From: Parietaria judaica
Taxonomy: Eukaryota > Streptophyta > Magnoliopsida > Rosales > Urticaceae
Direction: 5' to 3'
Assembly (NCBI GenBank): GCA_954871525.1
Contig: OX940863.1
Coordinates: forward strand, 37,806,501-37,870,500
DNA length: 64,000 bases
Position numbers and translations under genes: made by a program. The stretch's first letter is position 1, and each line of letters starts with the position of its first letter. Below the pieces are notes generated by a model that did not search any database, was not told where the DNA came from, and saw nothing but the letters and a program-made list of their open reading frames with translations. Below, one piece after another: positions 44,532-55,321 of this stretch.

Positions 44532-46999
44532 TTAAACCTCACAGATTCCCATCTTTCGACGTAAGTCTTCAAAACGCCTAGAGTCAAGAGGTTTTGTGAA
44601 AATATCGGCCAGCTGCTGAGATGTTGGAACATGTGTCAGCACAACTCTTTTCTTCTCAACTAGTTCCCGGATAAAATGATGGCGAATGTCTATGTGTTTA
44701 GTGCGAGAGTGTTGCACATGATTCTTCAAGTTATTGATAGCACTCTCGTTATCACACATTACTATCAGCATGGATTGATCAAGGCCATAGACAGTGAGCA
44801 TTTGTTGCATCCACAAGAGCTGAGTGCAATAACTTCCAGCATCAATGTATTCTGCTTCAGCTATGGACAACGAAACCGAATTCTGCTTCTTGTTGTACCA
44901 CGCAACAATGTTTGTGCCGATGTAAAAACAACCACCAGTTGTACTTTTGCGGTCATCAACATTTCCAGCCCAGTCCGCATCGCTGTAACCTGTAGGACAA
45001 GAAGACACACCACGAGAATACCAAATTCCATAATTGACAGTACCATGAACGTAGCGAATGATGCGCTTGACTGCAATTAGGTGGGATTCCTTAGGAGAGG
45101 CTTGAAAGCGGGCACAGACCATACAAGGCCTTTTGAAGTTTGAAAACATGATAAGGAGAGAAATGATCAACAAAACCTTTTGGTTGTTCAACGTACACCT
45201 CTTCACTAAGTATTCCATTGAGGAATGCACTTTTTACTTCCATCTGGTGAAGTTTGAAATCAAGGCTGCATGATATGGCAAGGAGCATTCGAATAGACTC
45301 AAGGCGAGCTACCGGTGCAAAAGTTTCTTTGAAATCCACTCCTTCAACCTGTGAATATCCTTGCGCAACTAATCGAGATTTGTTTCGGATAACATTACCT
45401 TGTTCATCAGATTTATTCTTGAAGATCCATTTTGTGCCAATGACATTTGTGTTGGCACGACGCTCAACAAGGGTCCAAAGTTAATTTTGTGAAAATTGCT
45501 CCAGTTCTTCTAGCATTGCTTGAATCCAGTATTCATCTCGAAGAGCTTCCTTGATGTTTTTGGGTTCCATAGTGGACAGGAAGCAAGTGGAAGAAAAGCA
45601 ACTAAGACCTACAAGATCCTTGTAGTTGATAGGCTTTTTGGGTCGTGTTCGTCTACCTTCATGGATTTTTCCAATGATCTGTTCAGGAGGATGATTGAGA
45701 GAAATGGGTGGAGAAGGAGAACTTACCTTAGGGATGTCTAAAGAAGCCACAGAATCATAACATGAGGGTACACATGTTGGAACAACTTCAGTGACATGAT
45801 CAGTAGATGAGTCAGGAGTAGGAGTGCCATCATGAGGGAAAAAAAGGTGGAAGCTCTGACTCAGAGTCATAATCTTGGAGAGGCAGTTGTTGATCTTTTA
45901 AGGACACCTGTATAGGGTTAGTGCTGCACACAGAATCATCAACAACCACATTTATTGATTCCATAACAGTAGAAGTTGTGTTGTTAAACACACGATAAGC
46001 ACGACTGTTAGTAGAGTAACCAAGAAAAATTCCTTCTTCAATTTTGGGATGAAACTTTCCACGAGGGTGCCTGTCATTAAGAATGTAACATTTACTGCCA
46101 AAAATGTGAAAATATGAAAGATTCGGCTTCTTTCCTTTCAAAATTTCATAAGGTGTCATCGTAGTGAGAGGTCTTAAATAGACACGATTAATTGTGTAGC
46201 ATGTAGTGTTGACGGCCTCTGCCCACCACTTGGACTTCATCTCGCTAGTATGCATCATATCACACGAGCCATTTCCTGGAGAGATCTGTTCTTTCTTTCG
46301 ACAATACCATTCTGTTGGGGAGTCTTAGGAGCAGAAAATTCGTGAGAAATACCAGATGAATCACAAAAGTTTGAGAAAATATTATTTTCAAATTCCCCAC
46401 CATGATCACTGCGGATACGAATGATTTTTCCAATAGAAGATTCTTTTTTTGTTTGAAGCTTGTGAGGAGCACGATGTTGTTTTCCTAGTTGACATGGACT
46501 ATAAATTTCATCAGGTTTGTCCTTCAGTTGTGGGAGTCCACGTACAGCATCACATGAGACCAATTTTGTAAGAGTTCGATGATTGACGTGTCCCAACTTT
46601 TGGTGCCATAAGTCAATGGTCTTTATCTGAGACATCATGCACACGTTAGTAATTTCAAGCACATAACAATTATTTGAGGAACGTGTACCTGCCATGATGC
46701 AATTCCGAACTTTATCCAGGACTTCACAGTCAAGTTTAGTAAAAAGAACTTTACAATCATAATAAAAAAAATGGCTGATGCTAAAAAGATTGGCTTTGAG
46801 ATCTTCGCTAAGAAGAATGTTGAACAGTCTTGGGGATGCCAGGAATGTTTAGGTCTCCTTTTCCAAGAACCTTGCTTTGCTTGTCATCACCAAAAGTGAC
46901 AGACAAGGGACTTGTTTGCTTTTTCATTGAGGGAGACAATCTCATTCCCAAGACGTCCGAGTTTGTCTTCATATCCTTAACTTTTGACAGACAAGTCAT
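44532..46999 (-). pseudogene. Sirevirus pol (protease remnant - integrase - RT - RNase H), with internal deletions
   Basis: Minus-strand order: a protease remnant at 46930-46810 (VTFGDDKQSKVLGKGDLNIP) without its DSG active site; GAG-pre-integrase (DLWHQKLGHVNHRTLTKLV, 46610-46555); integrase with RIRSDHGGEFENN (46415) and PQQNGIVERKNRS (46310) but with the segment holding the first catalytic Asp missing between TKKESS and IGKIIRI (about 46440); the integrase tail (46258-45830); RT start ([19 protein letters not shown], 45335; [20 protein letters not shown], 45230). RT then stops at KALYG (about 45120), where sequence jumps, out of frame, to [13 protein letters not shown], losing the YVDD core. 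RNase H is nearly complete (GYSDADWAGNVDDRKSTTGG, IAEAEYIDAGS, CDNESAINNLKN) to the stop at 44532. Non-functional. Confidence 0.88.
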
Positions 47000-48345
47000 G
47001 CAGTTTTTCCTTTAGAGTGTTGCATTCCATTTCCAGAATAGCATTTTGCTCCATTTGATGTGAAATACAGATGAGAACATCGTTTCTTTCTTCAACAGTG
47101 TCCAGAAGAGTCTTTATGAGCTTCGAGTTCAACCCACCAACATCTACCCATTTCTTGAACATTTCCTGATACGGTGATTGAATGTCTTGAATTTCTGCAT
47201 TGTCAGCATCAACCGCATCAGTAGTATCTGTTGAATCATCTGTTGAAACATTTAGCATCACACTGTCAGTAGGCAAGGAAACAGAAGCAATAGAAAGAGA
47301 TGCATGAAAAGCAATATTTTTATGATTATCATCAGAGTCATCATCCTCGTCGTCGCTCCATTATGCATTTAGATCTTTCTCTTTAATATTCAGATTCCCA
47401 CACTGGGAGCGGATATGGCCATAACCCTCGCATTCATGACATTGAACGCCTTTAGATTTCTTCTTTGGTTTTGACCTGTTGTTGTCACTCACAGAGGAAC
47501 TTGAAGATTTGTCAGAGAAATCATTTTTCTTATAAGATGATCGATCATTTATGAAATTTCGGTTGTTGCCCTTGAATTTCTTAATAATTTTTGAATTTTT
47601 TTTTTGTCAAGAGAGCAATATCATCATCAGGATTACAATCATCAAATTGATGGTGAGAAAAGTTATTAGCAGCTTTAAAAGCAACTCATTTATCACTATC
47701 AGTTTGATTCATGTCCATTTCAAAAGCTTGTAACTGACCAACCAAAACATCAAGATTCATAGAGTGTAAGTCTTTGGCTACCGTAATGGGTGTTGCAATT
47801 GCTTTGAATTTTGGGGTGAGAGATCGCAAGGTTTTCTTCACCAGCTTTAGTTTTGAATATGGCTCTCCCAAGATGTGAGATTTGGTTGCAATGTCGCAAA
47901 GCCTTCCATTGAATGCACCGATTGTTTCATGATCCCTCATGCGTAGATTTTCAAAGTGCGTTGTGAGAACTTCAAGTTTTGTCTCTCGAACAGAGCTTGT
48001 GCCTTCATGAGCATTCTGAAGGATGTCCCATGCACATTTTTCAGATTCACATGTCGAGATGAGGTGGAATTGTTCTTCTGAGACACCGGTGAATATTGCA
48101 TTGGGAGCTTTTGAGTTTACTTGACACGCATTATGCTCTTCAGGAGTCCACTTTGAGGCTGGTTTGATAACTTCAATTTTATCATCGCCCATAGCCACAT
48201 GATGAGACCATCCTTCACAGACACAATTCCAGGCTTTTTCATCTAAGGATTTCAGAAAATAACGCATCCTGGCCTTCCAGTAGGAATAGTTGTTCTCTTC
48301 AAGGAATGGAGACCTTGTCACAGACGGAGCTTCGCGTGTTCCCAT
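46977..48345 (-). pseudogene. Sirevirus gag, broken
   Basis: Gag forms the virus-like particle. The ATG at 48345 lies about 60 bp after the primer-binding site. It opens MGTREAPSVTRSPFLEENNY, then the UBN2/gag core (ENNYSYWKARMRYFLKSLDE, WTPEEHNACQVNSKAPNAIF, LTTHFENLRMRDHETIGAFN) for 219 codons to a stop at 47686. Coding sequence continues after it with a frame change near 47600 (a T-run). A CCHC knuckle CHECEGYGHIRSQC is encoded at 47441-47401, followed by an acidic region and a long helical segment (47276-46977; LNSKLIKTLLDTVEERNDV), typical of Sirevirus gag. A further stop lies near 47361. Family length is otherwise normal. Confidence 0.88.
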
Positions 48346-48407
48346 CGTTAATAGTAGACTTACCCAAGATCACACTTTCCTGAAAACAAGAACAAAGAGG
48401 TAAACTT

Positions 48408-48419
48408 ACTCTGATACCA
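48408..48419 (-). other. Primer-binding site (tRNA-Met type)
   Basis: On the minus strand TGGTATCAGAGT starts 2 nt after the 5' LTR. It is complementary to the 3' end of plant initiator tRNA-Met, the usual Copia primer. Confidence 0.9.
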
Positions 48420-48421
48420 AT

Positions 48422-49164
48422 TGTAATCGGGTATCAACGATGTTAGGAAGAATGTCTAGACAAGTATATCAACAAGTAGAGAAACAACCCAGATTACCAA
48501 ATATGCGCATAAGGTAAAGACCAAATGAACACGCGATATTTGGTAACACAGTTCGCGAACCCCTCGTGGGAACCTACTCTGCGGGGCACTTACCCAGATA
48601 CTTTATTCCACTGGAAAACATTTACAAATGCTACACGGTCATACAATATATTTAAATGAGTTTCACAAGGGAATAGATTAACTCCCCCTCAAGACCAGGC
48701 ACAACTGGTAATCCGACTCCAGGGAAAAAGCTTTCTTCTCTTCAGAACAATCTTGCGATGTCTTCACCTGTCCACTGTCAGTCGTCACTTCACTCAAGCG
48801 AGATCTCAAGACTCTCCAATTCTGATTCAAGCAGATCTGTGTTTTTTGTTCAAAGTGCTCGATGTTCCAGCCACATCTAGCTAAGGCTAAATAAGCCGGT
48901 CTTCTTGGCATCCATAATGCGACATTAATAGCTCCACGATCAAGGGGATTGATAGAACCAACGGTAATATCAATCAAATCAATCCAGCAACAATCAGATG
49001 AAGAATTTATGACTGAGCTGGCTGATCGCGGAGATTGCTCAGCAGGAAATCTCTTCAATGAAAGCGCACATCTTCAGCAACTTGTTGATACTTCCGTTGC
49101 CTGGACACAACCTGTTTATACAACACATAATGATAAAACACAAAGAACAAACAATGTTCTTACA
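48422..49164 (-). repeat. Sirevirus 5' LTR
   Basis: Plus-strand ends are TGTAATCGGG and AATGTTCTTACA; on the minus strand it runs 49164 to 48422 and leads into the primer-binding site. Its open frames (for example 48949-49380) span the outer boundary and are not genes. Confidence 0.9.
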
Positions 49165-49983
49165 GTCGATACTCGAGCCATGTCGAAATTCGACCCTTGT
49201 CAACATTCGATCCCTGTCAATCGTCGTGCCTTGCCAAACTTCGACCCCTGTCAACACTCGATCGTTGCCAAAACCGGGCTCTTGGATGCCAAGGATTTTT
49301 GGTATCGATGCCCGACCTTAGAAGTCGTCATTGTGGCGACTTGGTCCACCACCCAGACATGTCGCCTCGACGCCTCCTAGCCATGACACCTAGTTGATGC
49401 AACTAGCGTCGTCATCTAGCTACGTCGACAGAGACCACATCTCCCCAATCTGCTTCCGGCTTACCCAGGCAAGCTCAGGTACGTACTCCCTATCCCCCCA
49501 CTTTGAACTACGTGATGACCTGATCCCTTTAAATGGTACGTAGGCAGCCTTTCGCGAGGTTTGGCATAAAACATTTTCACCCCTAATCATTTCCTTGTCT
49601 TCAAGCATATTCAATGACAAGCGACAGAAATGCTTCAGAGGTTCTACCCTCCGATTCTTTTAGACGTGTTTTACATGTGCAGGTTACAGGGACATCTCGC
49701 CAACAAGGACGTTGCCGCCAAGGCCGGCGACCTCGAGCCTAGGGCTCGTCATAGACCCTATTTTGTGATGATTTTCTTACTCAGAGGTTCGTCGGAGACG
49801 ACTACTTCAAGCCAATAACCATCAGGACAGTTCGTGCCTCGCTGGAATCGATTATTCGCCTTCAGCTAAGTCGAGACATTAGTCAACCCTCGTTGACTCC
49901 ACCTTTGACCATCCACGCGACCACCGGGGCTCGAACCGTGGATCGGATTTATCGTTAATCCATTTTTACGCATTAGCAATATT

Positions 49984-51326
49984 GAACTTCTTAGTACCTA
50001 ATTTATGTTGTCACGTGTTAAACATTATGTGTCACGCGTAAGGCTATAATCAAACTACTTGTAACGGGATGTTTTCTCTCTTGAGAATTTGCGACATATT
50101 GTCACAATGAAAATACCCAAAGTTTATAAACTTGACTTTCATATCATTTGGTAATGAAAATACTCAGAGTTTATAAAGTTGTCTTTCATATCATTTGGTA
50201 CATTTTTATCGTTCAATGTCAAACTTTAAGTGACATGTACAAAGTTATAATGAAACCACATGTAAGGCTCAAATGATCTCTCTCTGTTTTTTAATATTTG
50301 AGAAACTTTTATTTTATGGTTTATCTGAGAAAACCTTGAATAACAAAACATTCCCCCTTAACATTACAAAATGATATAATTTTCATTTGTGTGGAACCTA
50401 TGATTTGTTCGAGAATATTTTCATCTCATATCTATTGAGACTTTTCTCTTTACGTTATTTGGCTACGTTTTCAAAATTTGTTTTTAGAATTCATAAAAAC
50501 AATGTTAGAAAACATGTTTAAGTTTAATTATTATACTTAGAAAATGAATTTAAAATTATATTTTTTGGCATTAGAAATTTACATAGAAAAATGAACACAA
50601 ATAAAATGTGTTTTCTACTTATTCAAACTTATTTATCTATAAGCTTCAAAAAACTTATTTATCTATTTATTTATCTATTTATCTCTCGTAACATAACTAT
50701 TTTAATATATATTTTATTATTTTTCTTTTACCCAAAACTTTAAAACTCTTTAACTTTTTTCTACGTACCTTGGATGGATTCATAATATATACCGTTGGAA
50801 ATCATACGCCGAGAAAAATCCAATGATATTAGAAAACAATAATTTGGACGATTTAAAATATATATATATATATATATATAAATTCAAATCATAAAAGATA
50901 ATAAAATATAATTTCATTTTTTCTTTTTTAATTGCATTCGATAAAAAAAATAACGAAATAATATTTTCCAAAATTTAAAAACATAATTCTAATTTATTTT
51001 TATTCTGAATGCAAAAAATAGAATACAATACTATTAAATTAAATTAAAACGAAATGGTTATCTCATTCTATAACCACAAATATTTTCAAGTAGATCACGC
51101 ATTTTCGAATAATTTAATAAATGTTTTAGCACAAATGGGGTATTCAATATAAAAAAACATTACTATGCCCGAGTTTAAAGTTAACTGCATGCATTAGGGA
51201 CTATTTTACTCTTGAAAATAACAGGACATTTATTAAATGAATTAATTAAAAAAGGTAAAGTAGTCTCTTTTTAATTACATAATTATTTTTATATGGTTTG
51301 GAACTTTGGGCTTCGAAGTTTATGTT
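49984..51326. other. Intergenic AT-rich sequence
   Basis: I see no gene. A short imperfect duplication occurs at 50090-50220 (GAAAATACCCAAAGTTTATAAA and GAAAATACTCAGAGTTTATAAA, each followed by TCTTTCATATCATTTGGTA-like sequence). TTATTTATCTAT repeats at 50630-50690 and a (TA)n tract at 50857-50880 are also present. Confidence 0.45.
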
Positions 51327-51383
51327 AATGCTGGGGTATTATTTTTTAAAGAATTATTCTTTAAAAGATAATACCCCAACATT
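51327..51383. repeat. Near-perfect palindrome, 28-bp arms, 1-nt spacer
   Basis: Arm AATGCTGGGGTATTATTTTT... (51327-51354) is the reverse complement of 51356-51383 with only two mismatches. It directly abuts the CCGGAT-rich region at 51385. Confidence 0.85.
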
Positions 51384-51384
51384 A

Positions 51385-51965
51385 AAATCCGGATTAAAAT
51401 CCGGATATCCGGATTAAAATCCGCATCCGCATCCGATTTTAAAATCCGAATCCTAATCCGGATACGGATATCCGGATCCGGATTTCAAACCGGATTCGGA
51501 TACGGGTTGTGTTACTCTAAAATCCGGATATCCGGTATCCGGTTTAAAACCCGGTCTATATTAATTTTTTAATTTATTTTTTTAGGGTTTACTCATGCAT
51601 TTTTATTTTTATATGTACTAGAATATGTACTAGATTTGTACGGTTTTTTGGTAGTTTAAAGTTGAGACAATGACAAGATATGTACAGTTTTTTTTTTTTT
51701 TTTTTTTTTTTTTTGTGGTTGAGACATAAGTTTAACTCTTTTTTTTTTTTTACTCGGATCCGGATAAAAATCCGGATAGTATCCGGATCCGGATTTCAAA
51801 ACCGGATTCGGATAATAAAACCGGGTTTTGAAAATAGGTATCCGAATTTCCGGATATCCGGATATCCAGATTTTCGGATCCGGATACGAATAGTGATTTT
51901 CGGATATCCGGTAAACCGGTTCCGAATACGGATAGTTCAAAAAAACCGGACATCCGCTCCAGTTA
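51385..51965. mobile_element. CCGGAT/ATCCGG-rich hAT-like remnant
   Basis: ATCCGGAT, CCGGATATCCGG and AAAATCCGGAT recur more than twenty times in two clusters (51385-51555 and 51755-51960), separated by an AT-rich middle with a poly-T of about 25 at 51690-51714. Two outer clusters of short palindromic words around a plain centre is the plan of hAT non-autonomous elements. I could not find matching termini or an 8-bp duplication, so the limits and superfamily are inference. Open frames on both strands follow the repeats. Confidence 0.55.
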
Positions 51966-52657
51966 CACGGTATTCAATACAGTGGAACGTGTAGTCGCCT
52001 TCCTTCTAGAGTAATGTCACATAAGGATGTTAGGTTCTAAAAAAACTCATTAATATGAATTAAGACTAATTGATGTAAGGAAATATTAATGAAGCCACGA
52101 ATTTAATTACTAAATATTGATTAAAAACACATGTTCAGTCTAACTCTGATATAGATATTACTATAAGAAACTACTTATATATTTTACTTGTCTCAAGACC
52201 TATAAAATCAATGAAAATAAATTTAAATTGATAACGAGTAAATAGTACATAAGGCTGCCAATTTTTTATTTGACTAAAAAATAATTTTTTAGACTGCATA
52301 TTAAGTTTTAGTATTTTTATTAATGAATTGTAATTTATATATTTTTTTATTTAAATATGGATGTATATGCTTGAATTTGATCAATATAGTCAACACCGAC
52401 TCAAAAAGGTATTTATATTTTGATACATTAATGACTGTGTTTCACGTTTACATTACACTTGCAAATTTGTCTTATTATGCCAAGATAAATCCAAACCAAA
52501 TGCTAGTGTTTTATAAATATCAAACTAATATAATTTCTTTGTATCTCACAGCTCAAAACGATATTTATTTATTTATTTCATCGTCACTCTTTTCTTTTGA
52601 ATAATAAAATTATAACAACTCAGACGCATACGTTGATATTTATTTGCTAATGAGTTA
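51966..52657. other. Intergenic AT-rich sequence
   Basis: Nothing supported. A 93-codon frame at 52323-52604 is AT-driven and has no recognisable motif. Confidence 0.4.
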
Positions 52658-52662
52658 GTAGC

Positions 52663-53531
52663 TGTTGATGTCAAAAATCTCCGTCAATACTTCGTCTTAC
52701 TAGCCAAGATCACTCCGAATATATTATATAAATTGCGATAATATATAATAGAAAGCGCAAAGGAAAATGATACCATGATTTTTTTAGAGGTTCGTCCTAA
52801 GCGGTGGTTGACTACTTCCTCTCTACTTTTCTTATTAAAACGAAGTGAATACAATATGAGGAAGAGATGAAGAAAAGCTCAGAAACGAAGTGACAGAAAC
52901 GAAGTGACATAAACGAAGTGACATAAACGAGGTGAAAAATACATCTCATACAATGAGTAATATGAAATATAAATCCTCTCTAGATGATTGTTTTGCTTTT
53001 TTTTCTCTTTGAACTTGTTCTCCTCTCTCTTGAATCCTCCCCAAAATGCATCATCTTCATGTGTTTGTATGCTTCTTGTGTTGAACGTGGCTGCCCTATT
53101 CTCTTGGAAGAGTGAGTGACTTTTTGACTTGTCTAGGAGATAATAATGGCTTTTGACTAAGCTTGTTGCATTCTCCATGTGACATGTGTAAAGTGCTACC
53201 ATTTGACTATATTCATCTTTGAATATTAATGTTGGAGCTGGTTCAAAGCTTGAGTCAAACTTCCATTAATTTAGGAAGACTAAGTCCAATGGTGGGCTGA
53301 AAACGTGTGGCTAATTCTCAAGGGAGAATATTGATTATTGATCGTATGGGCCTTATCTCGAGCTGAATTTTCATGGGCCGAAGATGGGAAATGATCTGAT
53401 TTATCCTATATATCAAAAAAGGATTAATTAAATAACTCGCTTATTTAATTGTTATGCGCACTGTGTCGTTTTATCTCACGGGAGTATAGACGTCATGCCG
53501 TTTTGTCAGTGGACGAAGTCCTATATCAACA
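52663..53531 (-). mobile_element. Solo LTR (TGTTGAT...TATCAACA), 869 bp
   Basis: Ends are TGTTGATGTC and CTATATCAACA. The 5-bp flanks are GTAGC (52658-52662) and GTCGC (53532-53536), a duplication with one change. Orientation is inferred from the similarity of GATTTTTTTAGAGGTTCGTCC (about 52778) to the remnant at 24828-25526, whose TATA element is on the minus strand. The 107-codon minus-strand frame at 52879-53202 has no recognised motif. It contains a local repeat ACGAAGTGACA(T/G)AA, about four times, at 52886-52935. Confidence 0.7.
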
Positions 53532-53536
53532 GTCGC

Positions 53537-54177
53537 TACTTAGGTTTACTTTTAATTCACATATATTAATTTATTTATGTTTTATTTTCAATTATAATTA
53601 AATATTTTATATTTTAAAATTAATTATGAACTATATTTTAAATTTGATTACATTTAAAATTCAATTATTAATTAATTATATTTAAAATTAAAACAGTTTT
53701 AACTGTATATTTTAAATTTGTATTATATGTTACATATTAATTAATTTTATTTTAAATTCAAATTTATTTTAAATGTATATTTAAAATCATCGAATAGTTT
53801 AAATATTTTATAATTGAATTATATATTTGAAAATTTAAAATAATTATAATTACTATTAATATTTAATATATATAAAAAAGAGTAGATGACTTTTCATATC
53901 CAGAAAACACCATATTATTGTTTTCTATTATATGTGTATATTTCAAAGGTTAGAAAACGTGTTTTTGAATATATATTCTGAGTTATATAAACAAACACGA
54001 GTTTCATAAAACGAAAATTAAAAACATAGATGAAATAACAAAAAATTAATTTTAAGAAAATGAAAACATTAAACAAAAATGAAAACAATTTTTTACTTTT
54101 GGGAGATGAGAATTCCTTGAAAAACCCTCACAACAACATTGTTCACTCGGACACCCATCGGTAACACTACTTGGGAG
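53537..54177. other. Very AT-rich intergenic sequence
   Basis: Recurring ATTTTAAATTT / TTAATTATATTTAAAAT words give a simple-sequence character. No gene or element was recognised. Confidence 0.4.
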
Positions 54178-54387
54178 AATAATGTTGGGAAAAAACATTT
54201 AAACCCCGTCTAAATTATCGCGGATTCAACTGTCAATTCGTCTGGATAACTTTCAAAAATATTTTAAAGTGGAATAGCTACTTCGTAAGGCGGGCCGATC
54301 TTCGAGTAATTCACAAAAGTCAAAGCCCACTAGTAAAAGTCAATGCCCGTCAGTGAAAGTCAAAGCCCAACGACGAAGACGAAGAAA

Positions 54388-54566
54388 GGCCCACGACCTA
54401 AGACATTTGGCGAGGCTCGGAGCTAAGAAGGCAAATACGAAGACCAAAGGCCCACGACCAAAGGAATTTGGCGAGGCCCGGAGCTAAAAAGGTGAAGACG
54501 AAGACCAAGGGCCCACGAACCAAGGCATTGGCGAGGCCTGGAGCTAAAAAGGTGAAAAAGAAAAAA
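54388..54566. repeat. Tandem 61-bp repeat, three units, inside LTR
   Basis: Units start GGCCCACGA at 54388, 54449 and 54510, each containing TTGGCGAGGC(C/T)(C/T)GGAGCTAA(G/A)AAGG. The third is partial. They lie upstream of the LTR promoter. Confidence 0.85.
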
Positions 54567-54589
54567 GCCTTGATTAAAAAGGCACCTCC

Positions 54590-54745
54590 TGGCGAGGTAC
54601 CTTGCCCTGGCGAACACCTCGCCATGACGAGCTTCGTGGTGAGGTCCCCTCGCCTTGGCGAACCCCTCGCCTTGGCGATCCCCTCGCCTTGACGAGCGCT
54701 TGGAGAAGTACCTCGCCCTGGCGAGCCCCTCGCCCTAGCAAGAAC
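54590..54745. repeat. Cluster of short palindromes (CTCGCCTTGGCGA)
   Basis: Seven or more variants of CCTCGCC(T/C)TGGCGA occur in about 150 bp, each able to form a small hairpin (TCGCC..GGCGA). Related copies reappear at 54905-54930. They may be protein-binding or structure-forming elements of the LTR. Confidence 0.75.
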
Positions 54746-55186
54746 CTCACCATAGCATGACGAAGAGATAACTCACATTTATTCCACACGACGAGGAGAT
54801 CTGAGCTTACGAAGACCCCCAAGAAGTCCCTTAGATTCCCCCGGACTCAACATACAAGCTTGTGGACACCCGGAAGCCATCAAGGCGAGCAATGAAGCAC
54901 TGGCGAACCCCTCGCCATGGCGAGGAGCCGCGGCAAGACCCTCAGGCAAGGAGGAATTCGCAGGCCTCTATGTGCAATTATATGGAATTGGTTTTCCTAT
55001 AAATAGGAGCCTTCCCTTCCTCATTTCCACACTCAGTCACACTTGCCTCCAAAACTTCTCTCTCTACTACTTTCTCTCTAAAATTCGTCTTCTCCCTTAT
55101 CAAGAAAGGTCTGAATAGAGCTGGGACTGGTCAAGAGATTGAGTTTTGCCTGAGAGGGGTTGTTCGACGAGTCAATGAAGGCGTCC

Positions 55187-55321
55187 CTCGCCAGGTCAAT
55201 GACCTGTCCACAACGGGCTCGCCAACACCTACGAGGTCGACAAAGAGCATCCCTCGCCAAGTCAAGCCCCTTGCCAGAACGAGCTCGCCAACACCTACGA
55301 GGTCGACAAAGAGCATCACTC
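55187..55321. repeat. Tandem 66-bp repeat, two units, inside LTR
   Basis: Two units begin TCGCCA(G/A)GTCAA and share GCTCGCCAACACCTACGAGG followed by TCGACAAAGAGCATC. The array is downstream of the LTR promoter, so it would be in the 5' leader of an intact element. Confidence 0.85.

Larger units (their letters stand above)
38590..49164 (-). mobile_element. Sirevirus-type Copia retrotransposon, 10.6 kb
   Basis: Two direct LTRs (38590-39341 and 48422-49164) enclose, on the minus strand, primer-binding site, gag, pol, an extra 3' ORF and a polypurine tract. A perfect 5-bp duplication GTCGA flanks it (38585-38589 and 49165-49169). The extra ORF downstream of pol and the RT sequence place it near SIRE1/Sireviruses. 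Counting by eye, the LTRs differ at about 20 of the first 370 positions, roughly 5 percent, so insertion is not very recent. A nested solo LTR at 41306-43400 accounts for 2.1 kb. All enzyme regions are damaged. Confidence 0.93.
37997..49978 (+). mobile_element. Solo LTR, family 2, copy 1, split by a Sirevirus
   Basis: It starts TGTTATAGCG and ends TTTACGCATTAGCA, flanked by a perfect 5-bp duplication ATATT (37992-37996 and 49979-49983). Removing the Sirevirus and its extra 5 bp leaves about 1.4 kb. TTTCCTATAAATAGGAGG at about 38390 is the promoter. The same promoter context and the ending CCATTTTTACGCATTA are found in copy 2 (54270-55869). Open frames on either strand in 37997-38589 and 49170-49978 are not supported as genes. 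Confidence 0.85.

Noticed and set aside
51656..51994. Frames of 94-104 codons rich in Ser-Gly-Tyr-Pro or Ile-Arg
   Set aside because: These are translations of CCGGAT repeats on opposite strands, not coding sequence.
54388..55321. Regularly spaced palindromic repeats as a CRISPR array
   Set aside because: The units are immediately tandem with no unique spacers, and they lie inside a plant LTR.
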